From Hydractinia symbiolongicarpus (Eukaryota; Cnidaria; Hydrozoa; Anthoathecata; Hydractiniidae): a DNA stretch of 64,000 nt. How positions within the stretch are numbered: the first letter of the stretch is position 1; the number at the start of each line of letters is the position of its first letter. Positions 35,801 to 48,100 of the stretch are shown here, piece after piece. The stretch spans positions 27,939,501 to 28,003,500 of the forward strand of contig NC_079881.1 in NCBI RefSeq assembly GCF_029227915.1. Direction: 5' to 3'. The notes beneath the pieces are model-generated. The model searched no databases and was not told the DNA's origin. It worked only from the letters and a program-made list of their open reading frames with translations. The translations under genes were made by a program, and so were the position numbers.

Positions 35801-38068
35801 CGAAAACCCGCGATTTCCCGTAAATCCCGGCTTGGCCCGTATAGTCAAAAGTATACAAAGAAAGTACCCAGGGAGTAAACTCATTTTCCGAACGATTTTT
35901 TAAATTATTTTTTCACCACTAAAACGCATGAGACTTGTAGTTTTCAAATATGTTTTCATTTTTGATGAGACGCTGAATAAAAGAAGTTTAATCGCCGGCA
36001 AACGAAAACCCGCGATTTCCCGTAAATCCCAGGCTTGGCCCGTATAGTCGAATGTATACAAAGAAAGTACCCTGTGAGTAAACTCATTTCCAGAACGATT
36101 TTTTAAATTATTTTTTCACCACTAAAACGCATGAGACTTGTAGTTTTCAAAAATGTTTTCATTTTTGATGAGACGCTTAATGAAAGAGGTTTAATCGCTG
36201 GAAAACGAAAACCCGCGATTTCCCGTAAATGCCGGGCTTGGCCCGTATAGTCGAATGTATACAAAGAAAGTACCCTGTGAGTAAACTCATTTCCAGAACG
36301 ATTTTTTAAATTATTTTTTCACTACTAAAACGCATAAGACTTGTAGTTTTCAAAAATGTTTTCATTTTTGATGAGACGCTGAATAAAAGACGTTTAATCC
36401 CCGGCAAACGAAAACCCGCGATTTCCCGTAAATCCCGGCTTGGCCCGTATAGTCAAAAGTATACAAAGAAAGTACCCAGGGAGTAAACTCATTTCCCGAA
36501 CGATTTTTTAAATTATATTTTCACCACTAAAACGCATGAGACTTGTAGTTTTTAAAAATGTTTTCATTTTTGATGAGACGCTGAATAAAAGACGTTTAAT
36601 CGCCGGCAAACGAAAACCCGCGATTTCCCGTAAATCCCGGCTTGGCCCGTATAGTCAAAAGTATACAAAGAAAGTACCCAGGGAGTAAACTCATTTCCCG
36701 AACGATTTTTTAAATTATTTTTTCACCACTAAAACGCATGAGACTTGTAGTTTTCAAATATGTTTTCATTTTTGATGAGACGCTGAATAAAAGAAGTTTA
36801 ATCGCCGGCAAACGAAAACCCGCGATTTCCCGTAAATCCCGGGCTTGGCCCGTATAGTCAAAAGTATACAAAAAAAATACCCAGGGAGTAAACTCATTTC
36901 CCGAACGATTTTTTAAATTACTTTTTCACCACTAAAACGCATGAGACTTGTAGTTTTTAAAAATGTTTTCATTTTTGATGAGACGCTGATGAAAAGCAGT
37001 TTAATCGCCGGCAAAAGAAAACCCGCGATTTCCCGTAAATCCCGGGCTTGGCACGTATAGTCGAATGTATACAAAGAAAGTACCCTGTGAGTAAACTCAT
37101 TTCCAGAACGATTTTTTAAAGTATTTTTTCACCACTAAAACGCATGAGACTTGTAGTTTTCAAAAATGTTTTCATTTTTGATGAGACGCTTAATGAAAGA
37201 GGTTTAATCGCTGGAAAACGAAAACCCGCGATTTCCCGTAAATCCCGGGCTTGGCCCGTATAGTCGAATGTATACAAAGAAAGTACCCTGTGAGTAAACT
37301 CATTTCCAGAACGATTTTTTAAATTATTTTTTCACTACTAAAACGCATAAGACTTGTAGTTTTCAAAAATGTTTTCATTTTTGATGAGACGCTGAATAAA
37401 AGACGTTTAATCGCCGGCAAACGAAAACCCGCGATTTCCCGTAAATCCCGGCTTGGCCCGTATAGTCAAAAGTATACAAAGAAAGTACCCAGGGAGTAAA
37501 CTCATTTCCCGAACGATTTTTTAAATTATTTTTTCACCACTAAAACGCATGAGACTTGTAGTTTTTAAAAATGTTTTCATTTTTGATGAGACGCTGAATA
37601 AAAGAAGTTTAATCGCCGGCAAACGAAAACCCGCGATTTCCCGTAAATCCCGGGCTTGGCCCGTATAGTCAAAAGTATGCAAAAAAAATACCCAGGGAGT
37701 AAACTCATTTCCCGAACGATTTTTTAAATTATTATTTCACCACTAAAACGCATGAGACTTGTAGTTTTCAAGAATGTTTTCATTTTTGATGAGACGCTGA
37801 ATAAAAGCAGTTTAATCGCCGGCAAACGAAAACCCGCGATTTCCCGTAAATCCCGGGCTTGGCACGTATAGTCGAATGTATACAAAGAAAGTACCCTGTG
37901 AGTAAACTCATTTCCAGAACGATTTTTTAAATTATTTTTTCACCACTAAAACGCATAAGACTTGTAGTTTTTAAAACTGTTTTCATTTTTGATAAGACGC
38001 TGAATAAAAGAAGTTTAATTGCCGGCAAACGAAAACCCGCGATTTCCTGTAAATCCCGGTTTGGCCCG
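32851..38068 (-). repeat. Minus-orientation satellite array, proximal part
   Basis: About 26 monomers read as the reverse complement of the plus array (CGCATGAGACTTGTAG, GTATACAAAGAAAGTACCC). A variant giving ATAAAAGACGTTTAATC is common here, and I did not find it in the plus arm. The block ends in phase at GGCCCG (38068), where the LINE fragment starts. No gene is seen. Confidence 0.96.
33775..36608 (-). repeat. 1417-bp (7-monomer) higher-order tandem duplication
   Basis: Copy 1 is about 33775-35191 and copy 2 about 35192-36608. Markers are a shortened CTGAATAAAGAAG (33947 and 35364), ATACAGAGGGAGTGAAC (34043 and 35460), GTACCCATGGAG, AAAACTTGTAG after ACGCAT, GTTTTCAAATATG and AAATGCCGGGC. 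The match continues about 140 bases into a third, then diverging copy. Confidence 0.88.
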
Positions 38069-38221
38069 TTTTGATTTTTGATTTTTTTTTTTTGATTTTC
38101 TCTTTATTTAACGTCGATAGATACAATAGTATTTAAATAACTAATTTAAATCGACAACAAAACGTAAAACAAGGCAAACAGCGATAAAAAATAAGAAAAA
38201 TAAATAAATAAATAAGTAAAG
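38069..38221 (-). other. LINE 3' untranslated region and A-rich tail
   Basis: This is the 3' end of the element on the minus strand. It follows the RT stop and finishes with A runs of 4 to 12 separated by TC, up to the satellite GGCCCG. Short simple-sequence tails rather than pure poly(A) are found in CR1/L2-type LINEs. On the plus strand a run of AATA repeats lies near 38190-38215. Confidence 0.7.
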
Positions 38222-39275
38222 TTAAAATATGTATGGTATATCCATGCATATTTTACAGGTGCAAACAGCACCTTCCCAAAATTTTATTGAGCTACGGAAG
38301 GCTTCGAGAGAAGGAGCATTCTTTGTAGCGTCAGGCACAGATATCCATAGCTTCCCTGCAATATTTGATAAAGTATTTAAGCCATAGTACGTTGTCCGAC
38401 AAGTTGGTCGCCTGATCAAATTAAAGCAACGAAGGTTGTACTTGTTTTCCCTAACAGAAAATATCCCGTTCATATATAGAGGTGACAATCCATTTAAAAA
38501 TTTGTAAACCTCTTTCATTAAATTCTGTAAATTGATGATGTGAATATTTTTAACATTACATAAAGATAAAAGTTCATCGTAACTGCCATTTATATCGTCC
38601 TGTATGATTCTTAGACAACGTTCATGAATACGATTGATTCGATTATTCGCAACTTTTCCACAAAACATCCATACTAAGGGACAGTAAGAAAACTGAGACA
38701 AAATAAATGAATTGAAGAGAAAACGCTTCATCTTGGGTGTCAAAAAAGAAGATATCCTTTGAAGCACGTTGAGTTTCCTACTAGCCTTATTACAGATGTT
38801 TTTGACATGCGAATGAAAGTTTAGTCTCGAGTCAATCGTAACACCAAGAAGCACTACAGACGATTTACACGCAATTTTCAAATGGTTAAATATCAAACTT
38901 TCATCGTGATGACCTAATACAATATATTGATACTTTTTCAAATTTATTGCTAAGTAATTTTCATAAAACCAATTATTAACTATGACCAAATTAGTAAGCA
39001 GTGTTTGTTTTACATCTTCTAATGAATTTTCACAAGCATTTAAGGTGTTATCATCTGCAAAGTTACAAAGGGATGATTGAATAATGAACCAGAATAAATC
39101 GTTTAAAGAATAATTGAAGAAAGGAGGTCCTAAGATTGATCCTTGTGGAACTCCAACTTGAAGAGGAAGCCATTCGCTAAAAGAAGAATTTATTCTGGTT
39201 CTCTGAAAACGATTTTTCAAGTATGAGTGAATAAATAATAAAGAAGATTCAGAAAAACCATAGGCATGCAGCTTT
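38222..39275 (-). pseudogene. Reverse transcriptase, distal copy: RT core without motif A plus the true C-terminus
   Basis: The frame is open on the minus strand from 39328 to a TAA at 38222-38224. The first codons (above 39275) read the end of the upstream copy in the wrong frame. Homologous RT begins at AKLHAYGF, so motif A and its metal-binding Asp are absent, while motif B (GVPQGSILGP) and motif C (FADDN) are present. The thumb and C-terminal region includes RIHERCLRIIQDD and LCNVKNIHIINLQNL, and ends with LWISVPDATKNAPSLEAFR and a CTCKIC cysteine pair near the terminus. At codon level it differs from the other copy by Asn for Tyr after FADDNTL (39040). It is not expected to give a working enzyme. 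Confidence 0.9.
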
Positions 39276-40201
39276 GCTTCCCTGCAATATTTGATAAAGT
39301 ATTTAAGCCATAGTACGTTGTCCGACAAGTTGGTCGCCTGATCAAATTAAAGCAACGAAGGTTGTACTTGTTTTCCCTAACAGAAAATATCCCGTTCATA
39401 TATAGAGGTGACAATCCATTTAAAAATTTGTAAACCTCTTTCATTAAATTCTGTAAATTGATGATGTGAATATTTTTAACATTACATAAAGATAAAAGTT
39501 CATCGTAACTGCCATTTATATCGTCCTGTATGATTCTTAGACAACGTTCATGAATACGATTGATTCGATTATTCGCAACTTTTCCACAAAACATCCATAC
39601 TAAGGGACAGTAAGAAAACTGAGACAAAATAAATGAATTGAAGAGAAAACGCTTCATCTTGGGTGTCAAAAAGGAAGATATCCTTTGAAGCACGTTGAGT
39701 TTCCTACTAGCCTTATTACAGATGTTTTTGACATGCGAATGAAAGTTTAGTCTCGAGTCAATCGTAACACCAAGAAGCACTACAGACGATTTACACGCAA
39801 TTTTCAAATGGTTAAATATCAAACTTTCATCGTGATGACCTAATACAATATATTGATACTTTTTCAAATTTATTGCTAAGTAATTTTCATAAAACCAATT
39901 ATTAACTATGACCAAATTAGTAAGCAGTGTTTGTTTTACATCTTCTAATGAATTTTCACAAGCATATAAGGTGTTATCATCTGCAAAGTTACAAAGGGAT
40001 GATTGAATAATGAACCAGAATAAATCGTTTAAAGAATAATTGAAGAAAGGAGGTCCTAAGATTGATCCTTGTGGAACTCCAACTTGAAGAGGAAGCCATT
40101 CGCTAAAAGAAGAATTTATTCTGGTTCTCTGAAAACGATTTTTCAAGTATGAGTGAATAAATAATAAAGAAGATTCAGAAAAACCATAGGCATGCAGCTT
40201 T
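38350..40201 (-). repeat. 926-bp tandem duplication inside the LINE
   Basis: 38350-39275 and 39276-40201 are direct repeats at an offset of 926. The join at 39276-39277 shares GC with both parental ends (CTTTGC/AATAAGC and ATA/GCTTCCC), a 2-bp microhomology. I see two differences, A/G at 38747/39673 and T/A at 39040/39966, so the duplication is recent. 926 leaves a remainder of 2 when divided by 3, so it necessarily shifts the reading frame. Confidence 0.95.
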
Positions 40202-40401
40202 GCAATAAGCAAATCATGGTTGATAGTATCAAAAGCTTTAGAAAGGTCCATTAGCACTGCTCCAACTACACCCTTATTATCAAGTGTGCTTTTTCATTGT
40301 TCAATCATTCGAATGAGAGCATATTGTGTATTATAACCCTTTCTGAAGCCTGATAGATGAGGACTGAGTTTGTCATGCATAAAAGTGTGCATTTGATTTA
40401 G
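39276..40401 (-). pseudogene. Reverse transcriptase, proximal copy: all three catalytic Asp motifs, frameshifted at the duplication join
   Basis: Translated from the satellite border, the frame begins with a piece containing MHDKLSPHLSGFRKGYNTQ, then meets TGA at 40294-40296 where Trp would be expected. After that it stays open from about 40293 to 39217. Counting from the GTG at 40255-40257, motif A Asp is residue 4 (MDLSKAFDTINH), motif B is about 60-68 (GVPQGSILG) and motif C is FADD at 91-94, so the catalytic aspartates are intact. The homologous frame runs to LSNIAGK at 39276. There the 926-bp duplication (not a multiple of 3) shifts the frame, and a 20-odd residue nonsense tail ends at 39217. 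Confidence 0.9.
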
Positions 40402-43400
40402 TATAGTCAAAAGTATACAAAGAAAGTACCCAGGGAGTAAACTCATTTCCCGAACGACTTTTTAAATTATTTTTTCACCACTAAATCGCATGAGACTTGT
40501 AGTTTTCAAAAATGTTTTCATTTTTGATGAGACGCTGAATAAAAGCAGTTTAATCGCCGGCAAACGAAAACCTGCGATTTCCCTAAATCCCGGACTCGGC
40601 CCGTATAGTCAAAAGTATACAAAGAAAGTACCCAGGGAGTAAACTCATTTCCCGAACGATTTTTTAAATTATTTTTTCACCACTAAAACGCCTGAGACTT
40701 GTAGTTTTCAAAAATGTTTTCATTTTTGATTAGACGCTGAATAAAAGAAGTTTATTCGCCGGCAAACGAAAACACGCGATTTCTCGTAAATCCCGGGCTT
40801 GGCCCGTATAGTCAAAAGTATACAAAGAAAGTACCCAGGGAGTAAACTCATTTCCCGAACGATTTTTTAAATTACTTTTTCACCACTAAAACGCATGAGA
40901 CTTGTAGTTTTTAAAAATGTTTTCATTTTTGATGGGACGCTGAATAAAAGAAGTTTAATCGCCGGCAAACGAAAACCTGCGATTTCCCGTAAATCCTGGA
41001 CTCGGCCCGTATAGTCAAAAGTATACAAAGAAAGTACCCAGGGAGTAAACTCATTTCCCAAACGATTTTTTAAATTATTATTTCACCACTAAAACGCATG
41101 AGACTTGTAATTTTCAAGAATGTTTTCATTTTTGATGAGACGCTGAATAAAAGCAGTTTAATCGCCGGCAAACGAAAACCCGCGATTTCCCGTAAATCCC
41201 GGGCTTGGCACGTATAGTCGAATGTATACAAAGAAAGTACCCTGTGAGTAAACTCATTTCCAGAACGATTTTTTAAATTATTTTGTCACCACTAAAACGC
41301 ATAAGACTTGTAGTTTTCAAAAATGTTTTCATTTTTGATGAGACGCTGAATAAAAGATGTTTAATCGCCGGCAAACGAAAACCCGAGATTTCCCGTAAAT
41401 CCCGGGCTTGGCCCGTATAGTCAAAAGTATTGAAAGAAAGTACCCAGGGAGTAAACTCATTTCCCGAACGATTTTTTATATTATTTTTTTACCACTAAAC
41501 GCATGAGACTTGTAGTTTTCAAAAATATTTTCATATTTGATGGGACGCTGAATAAAAGAAGTTTAATCGCCGGCAAACGAAAATCCGCGATTTCCAGTAA
41601 ATCCCGGACTCGGCCCGTATAGTCAAAAGTATACAAAGAAAGTACCCAGGGAGTAAACTCATTTCCCGAACGATTTTTTAAATTATTTTTTCACCACTAA
41701 AACGCATGAGACTTGTAGTTTTCAAAAATGTTTTCATTTTTGATGAGACGCTGAATAAAAGAAGTTTAATCGCCGGCAAACGAAAACCCGCGATTTCCCG
41801 TAAATCCCGGGCTTGGCCCGTATAGTCAAAAGTATACAAAAAAAATACCCAGGGAGTAAACTCATTTCCCGAACGATTTTTTAAATTACTTTTTCACCAC
41901 TAAAACGCATGAGACTTGTAGTTTTTAAAAATGTTTTCATTTTTGATGAAACGCTGAATAAAAGAAGTTTAATTGCCGGCAAACAAAAACCTGCGATTTC
42001 CCGTAAATCCTGGACTCAGCCCGTATAGTCAAAAGTATACAAAGAAAGTACCCAGGGAGTAAACTCATTTCCCAAACGATTTTTTAAATTATTATTTCAC
42101 CACTAAAACGCATGAGACTTGTAGTTTTCAAGAATGTTTTCATTTTTGATGAGACGCTGAATAAAAGCAGTTTAATCGCCGGCAAACAAAAACCCGCGAT
42201 TTCCCGTAAATCCCGGGCTTGGCACGTATAGTCGAATGTATACAAAGAAAGTACCCTGTGAGTAAACTCATTTCCAGAACGATTTTTAAAATTATTTTTT
42301 CACCACTAAAACGCATAAGACTTGTAGTTTTCAAAACTGTTTTTATTTTTGATAAGACGCTGAATAAAAGAAGTTTAATCGCCGGCAAACGAAAACCCGC
42401 GATTTCCCGTAAATCCCGGCTTGGCCCGTATAGTCGAATGTATACAAAGAAGGTACCCTGTGAGTAAACTCATTTCCAGAACGATTTTTTAAATTATTTT
42501 TTCACTACTAAAACGCGTAAGACTTGTAGTTTTCAAAAATGTTTTCATTTTTGATGAGACGCTGAATAAAAGACGTTTAATCGCCGGCAAACAAAAACCC
42601 GCGATTTCCCGTAAATCCTGGCTTGGCCCGTATAGTCAAAAGTATACAAAGAAAGTACCCAGGGAGTAAACTCATTTCCCGAACGATTTCTTAAATTATT
42701 TTTTCACCACTAAAACGCATGAGACTTGTAGTTTTCAAAAATGTTTTCATTTTTGATTAGACGCTGAATAAAAGAAGTTTAATCGCCGGCAAACGAAAAC
42801 CCGCGATTTCCCGTAAATCCCGGGCTGGGCCCGTATAGTCAAAAGTATACAAAAAAAATACCCAGGGAGTAAACTCATTTCCCGAACGATTTTTTAAATT
42901 ATTATTTCACCACTAAAACGCATGAGACTTGTAGTTTTTAAAAATGTTTTCATTTTTGATGAGACGCTGAATAAAAGACGTTTAATCGCCGGCAAACGAA
43001 AACCCGCGATTTCCCGTAAATCCCGGCTTGGCCCGTATAGTCAAAAGTATACAAAGAAAGTACCCAGGGAGTAAACCCATTTCCCGAACGAGTTTTTAAA
43101 TTATTTTTTCACCACTAAAACGCATGAGACTTGTAGTTTTCAAATATGTTTTTATTTTTGATGGGACGCTGAATAAAAGAAGTTTAATCGCCGGCAAACG
43201 AAAACCCGCGATTTCCCGTAAATCCCGGGCTTGGCCCGTATAGTCAAAAGTATACAAAAAAAATACCCAGGGAGTAAACTCATTTCCCGAACGATTTTTT
43301 AAATTACTTTTTCACCACTAAAACGCATGAGACTTGTAGTTTTTAAAAATGTTTTCATTTTTGATGAGACGCTGATGAAAAGCAGTTTAATCGCCGGCAA

Positions 43401-46400
43401 ACGAAAACCCGCGATTTCCCGTAAATCCCGGGCTTGGCACGTATAGTCGAATGTATACAAAGAAAGTACCCTGTGAGTAAACTCATTTCCAGAACGATTT
43501 TGTAAATTATTTTTTCACCACTAAAACGCATGAGACTTGTAGTTTTCAAAAATGTTTTCATTTTTGATGAGACGCTTAATGAAAGAGGTTTAATCGCTGG
43601 AAAACGAAAACCCGCGATTTCCCGTAAATCCCGGGCTTGGCCCGTATAGTCGAATGTATACAAAGAAAGTACCCTGTGAGTAAACTCATTTCCAGAACGA
43701 TTTTTTAAATTATTTTTTCACTACTAAAACGCATAAGACTTGTAGTTTTCAAAAATGTTTTCATTTTTGATGAGACGCTGAATAAAAGACGTTTAATCGC
43801 CGGCAAACGAAAACCCGCGATTTCCCGTAAATCCCGGCTTGGCCCGTATTGTCAAAAGTATACAAAGAAAGTACCCAGGGAGTAAACTCATTTCCCGAAC
43901 GATTTTTTAAATTATTTTTTCACCACTAAAACGCATGAGACTTGTAGTTTTCAAAAATGTTTTCATTTTTGATGAGACGCTGAATAAAAGAAGTTTAATC
44001 GCCGGCAAACGAAAACCCGCGATTTCCCGTAAATCCCGGCTTGGCCCGTATAGTCGAATGTATACAAAGAAAGTACCCTGTGAGTAAACTCATTTCCAGA
44101 ACGATTTTTTAAATTATTTTTTCACTACTAAAACGCATAAGTCTTGTAGTTTTCAAAAATGTTTTCATTTTTGATGAGACGCTGAATAAAAGACGTTTAA
44201 TCGCCGGCAAACGAAAACCCGCGATTTCCCGTAAATCCCGGCTTGGCCCGTATAGTCAAAAGTATACAAAGAAAGTACCCAGGGAGTAAACTCATTTCCC
44301 GAACGATTTTTTAAATTATTTTTTCACCACTAAAACGCATGAGACTTGTAGTTTTCAAAAATGTTTTCATTTTTGATGAGACGCTGAATAAAAGAAGTTT
44401 AATCGCCGGCAAACGAAAACCCGTGATTTCCCGTAAATCCCGGGCTTGGCACGTATAGTCGAATGTATACAAAGAAAGTACCCTGTGAGTAAACTCATTT
44501 CCAGAACGATTTTTTAAATTATTTTTTCACCACTAAAACGCATAAGACTTGTAGTTTTTAAAACTGTTTTCATTTTTGATAAGACGCTGAATAAAAGAAG
44601 TTTAATCGCCGGCAAACGAAAACCCGCGATTTCCCGTAAATCCCGGCTTGGCCCGTATAGTCGAATGTATACAAAGAAAGTACCCTGTGAGTAAACTCAT
44701 TTCCAGAACGATTTTTTAAATTATTTTTTCACTACTAAAACGCATAAGACTTGTAGTTTTCAAAAATGTTTTCATTTTTGATGAGACGCTGAATAAAAGA
44801 CGTTTAATCGCCGGCAAACGAAAACCCGCGATTTCCCGTAAATCCCGGCTTGGCCCGTATAGTCAAAAGTATACAAAGAAAGTACCCAGGGAGTAAACTC
44901 ATTTCCCGAACGATTTTTTAAATTATTTTTTCACCACTAAAACGCATGAGACTTGTAGTTTTCAAAAATGTTTTCATTTTTGATGAGACGCTGAATAAAA
45001 GAAGTTTAATCGCCGGCAAACGAAAACCCGCGATTTCCCGTAAGTCCCGGGCTTGGCCCGTATAGTCAAAAGTATACAAAAAAATACCCAGGGAGTAAAC
45101 TCATTTCCCGAACGATTTTTTAAATTATTATTTCACCACTAAAACGCATGAGACTTGTAGTTTTTAAAAATGTTTTCATTTTTGATGAGACGCTGAATAA
45201 AAGACGTTTATTCGCCGGCAAACGAAAACCCGCGATTTCCCGTAAATCCCGGCTTGGCCCGTATAGTCAAAAGTATACAAAGAAAGTACCCAGGGAGTAA
45301 ACTCATTTCCCGAACGATTTTTTAAATTATTTTTTCACCACTAAAACGCATGAGACTTGTAGTTTTCAAATATGTTTTCATTTTTGATGAGACGCTGAAT
45401 AAAAGAAGTTTAATCGCCGGCAAACAAAAATCCGCGATTTCCCGTAAATCCCGGGCTTGGCCCGTATAGTGAAAAGTATACAAAAAAAAATACCCAGGGA
45501 GTGAACTCATTTCCCGAACGATTTTTTAAATTACTTTTTCACCACTAAAACGCATGAGACTTGTAGTTTTTAAAAATGTTTTCATTTTTGATGAGACGCT
45601 GATGAAAAGCAGTTTAATCGCCGGCAAACGAAAACCCGCGATTTCCCGTAAATCCCGGGCTTGGCACGTATAGTCGAATGTATACAAAGAAAGTACCCTG
45701 TGAGTAAACTCATTTCCAGAACGATTTTTTAAATTATTTTTTCACCACTAAAACGCATGAGACTTGTAGTTTTCAAAAATGTTTTCATTTTTGATGAGAC
45801 GCTTAATGAAAGAGGTTTAATCGCTGGAAAACGAAAACCCGCGATTTCCCGTAAATCCCGGGCTTGGCCCGTATAGTCGAATGTATACAAAGAAAGTACC
45901 CTGTGAGTAAACTCATTTCCAGAACGATTTTTTAAATTATTTTTTCACTACTAAAACGCATAAGACTTGTAGTTTTCAAAAATGTTTTCATTTTTGATGA
46001 GACGCTGAATAAAAGACGTTTAATCGCCGGCAAACGAAAACCCGCGATTTCCCGTAAATCCCGGCTTGGCAGGTATAGTCAAAAGTATACAAAGAAAGTA
46101 CCCAGGGAGTAAACTCATTTCCCGAACGATTTTTTAAATTATTTTTTCACCACTAAAACGCATGAGACTTGTAGTTTTCAAAAATGTTTTCATTTTTGAT
46201 GAGACGCTGAATAAAACAAGTTTAATCGCCGGCAAACGAAAACCCGCGATTTCCCGTAAATCCCGGGCTTGGCCCGTATAGTCAAAAGTATACAAAAAAA
46301 TACCCAGGGAGTAAACTCATTTCCCGAACAATTTTTTAAATTATTATTTCACCACTAAAACGCATGAGACTTGTAGTTTTCAAGAATGTTTTCATTTTTG

Positions 46401-47577
46401 ATGAGACGCTGAATAAAAGCAGTTTAATCGCCGGCAAACGAAAACCCGCGATTTCCCGTAAATCCCGGCTTGGCCCGTATAGTCAAAAGTATACAAAGAA
46501 AGTACCCAGGGAGTAAACTCATTTCCCGAACAATTTTTTAAATTATTTTTTCACCACTAAAACGCATGAGACTTGTAGTTTTCAAAAATGTTTTCATTTT
46601 TAATGAGACGCTGAATAAAAGAAGTTTAATCGCCGGCAAACGAAAACCGGCGATTTCCCGTAAATCCCGGGCTTGGCCCGTATAGTCAAAAGTATACAAA
46701 AAAAATACCCAGGGAGTAAACTCATTTCCCGAACGATTTTTTAAATTATTATTTCACCACTAAAACGCATGAGACTTGTAGTTTTTAAAAATGTTTTCAT
46801 TTTTGATGAGACGCTGAATAAAAGACGTTTAATCGCCGGCAAACGAAAACCCGCGATTTCCCGTAAATCCCGGCTTGGCCCGTATAGTCAAAAGTATACA
46901 AAGAAAGTACCCAGGGAGTAAACTCATTTCCCGAACGATTTTTTAAATTATTTTTTCACCACTAAAACGCATGAGACTTGTAGTTTTTAAATATGTTTTC
47001 ATTTTTGATGAGACGCTGAATAAAAGAAGTTTAATCGCCGGCAAACGAAAACCCGCGATTTCCCGTAAATCCCGGGCTTGGCCCGTATAGTCAAAAGTAT
47101 ACAAAAAAAATACCCAGGGAGTAAACTCATTTCCCGAACGATTTTTTAAATTACTTTTTCACCACTAAAACGCATGAGACTTGTAGTTTTTAAAAATGTT
47201 TTCATTTTTGATGAGACGCTGATGAAAAGCAGTTTAATCGCCGGCAAACGAAAACCCGCGATTTCCCGTAAATCCCGGGCTTGGCACGTATAGTCAAAAG
47301 TATACAAAGAAAGTACCCAGGGAGTAAACTCATTTCCCGAACGATTTTTTAAATTATTTTTTCACCACTAAAACGCATGAGACTTGTAGTTTTCAAAAAT
47401 GTTTTCATTTTTGATGAGACGCTGAATAAAAGAAGTTTAATCGCCGGCAAACGAAAACCCGCGATTTCCCGTAAATCCCGGGCTTGGCCCGTATAGTCAA
47501 AAGTATACAAAAAAAATACCCAGGGAGTAAACTCATTTCCCGAACGATTTTTTAAATTATTATTTCACCACTAAAAC

Positions 47578-48100
47578 GCATGAGACTTGTAGTTTTCAAG
47601 AATGTTTTCATTTTTGATGAGACGCTGAATAAAAGCAGTTTAATCGCCGGCAAACGAAAACCCGCGATTTCCCGTAAATCCCGGGCTTGGCACGTATAGT
47701 CGAATGTATACAAAGAAAATACCCTGTGAGTAAACTCATTTCCAGAACGATTTTTTAAATTATTTTTTCACCACTAAAACGCATAAGACTTGTAGTTTTT
47801 AAAACTGTTTTCATTTTTGATAAGACGCTGAATAAAAGAAGTTTAATCGCCGGCAAACGAAAACCCGCGATTTCTCGTGAATCCCGGCTTGGCCCGTATA
47901 GTCAAAAGTATACAAAGAAAGTACCCAGGGAGTAAACTCATTTCCCGAACGACTTTTTAAATTATTTTTTCACCACTAAATCGCATGAGACTTGTAGTTT
48001 TCAAAAATGTTTTCATTTTTGATGAGACGCTGAATAAAAGCAGTTTAATCGCCGGCAAACGAAAACCTGCGATTTCCCTAAATCCCGGACTCGGCCCGTA
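47578..48100 (-). repeat. Empty-site paralogue 1 of the LINE insertion
   Basis: The roughly 310 bases before 47896 match the left flank of the LINE (about 37758-38068: CAAGAATG, GGCACGTATAG, AAAACTGTTTTC, GATAAGACG). The bases from 47897 match the right flank (40402 on: ACGACTTTTTAAATT, AAATCGCATGAG, CCTGCGATTTCCCTAAATCC). Here GGCCCG and TATAG are directly joined. Confidence 0.85.

Larger units (their letters stand above)
38069..40401 (-). mobile_element. 5'-truncated non-LTR retrotransposon (LINE) fragment inside the satellite
   Basis: A 2.33-kb minus-strand element splits one satellite monomer exactly at GGCCCG|TATAG. Read 5' to 3' on the minus strand it has the middle and C-terminal parts of a reverse transcriptase, an internal 926-bp tandem duplication, a stop codon (38222-38224), a roughly 150-base 3' region and a tail made of A runs separated by TC. 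The 5' part (ORF1, endonuclease, N-terminal RT) is missing. The RT has the GFRKGYNTQYAL region, motif A (DLSKAFDTINH), motif B (GVPQGSILGP) and motif C (FADD), typical of jockey/CR1-like LINEs, by recollection like those of cnidarians. At most 2 bp (GT) are duplicated at the target. The frameshift and a TGA make it inactive. Confidence 0.92.

Noticed and set aside
38222-40401. Functional reverse transcriptase gene
   Set aside because: 5' truncation, a TGA at 40294-40296 and a frame-shifting internal duplication rule out an intact protein, although the catalytic aspartates remain.
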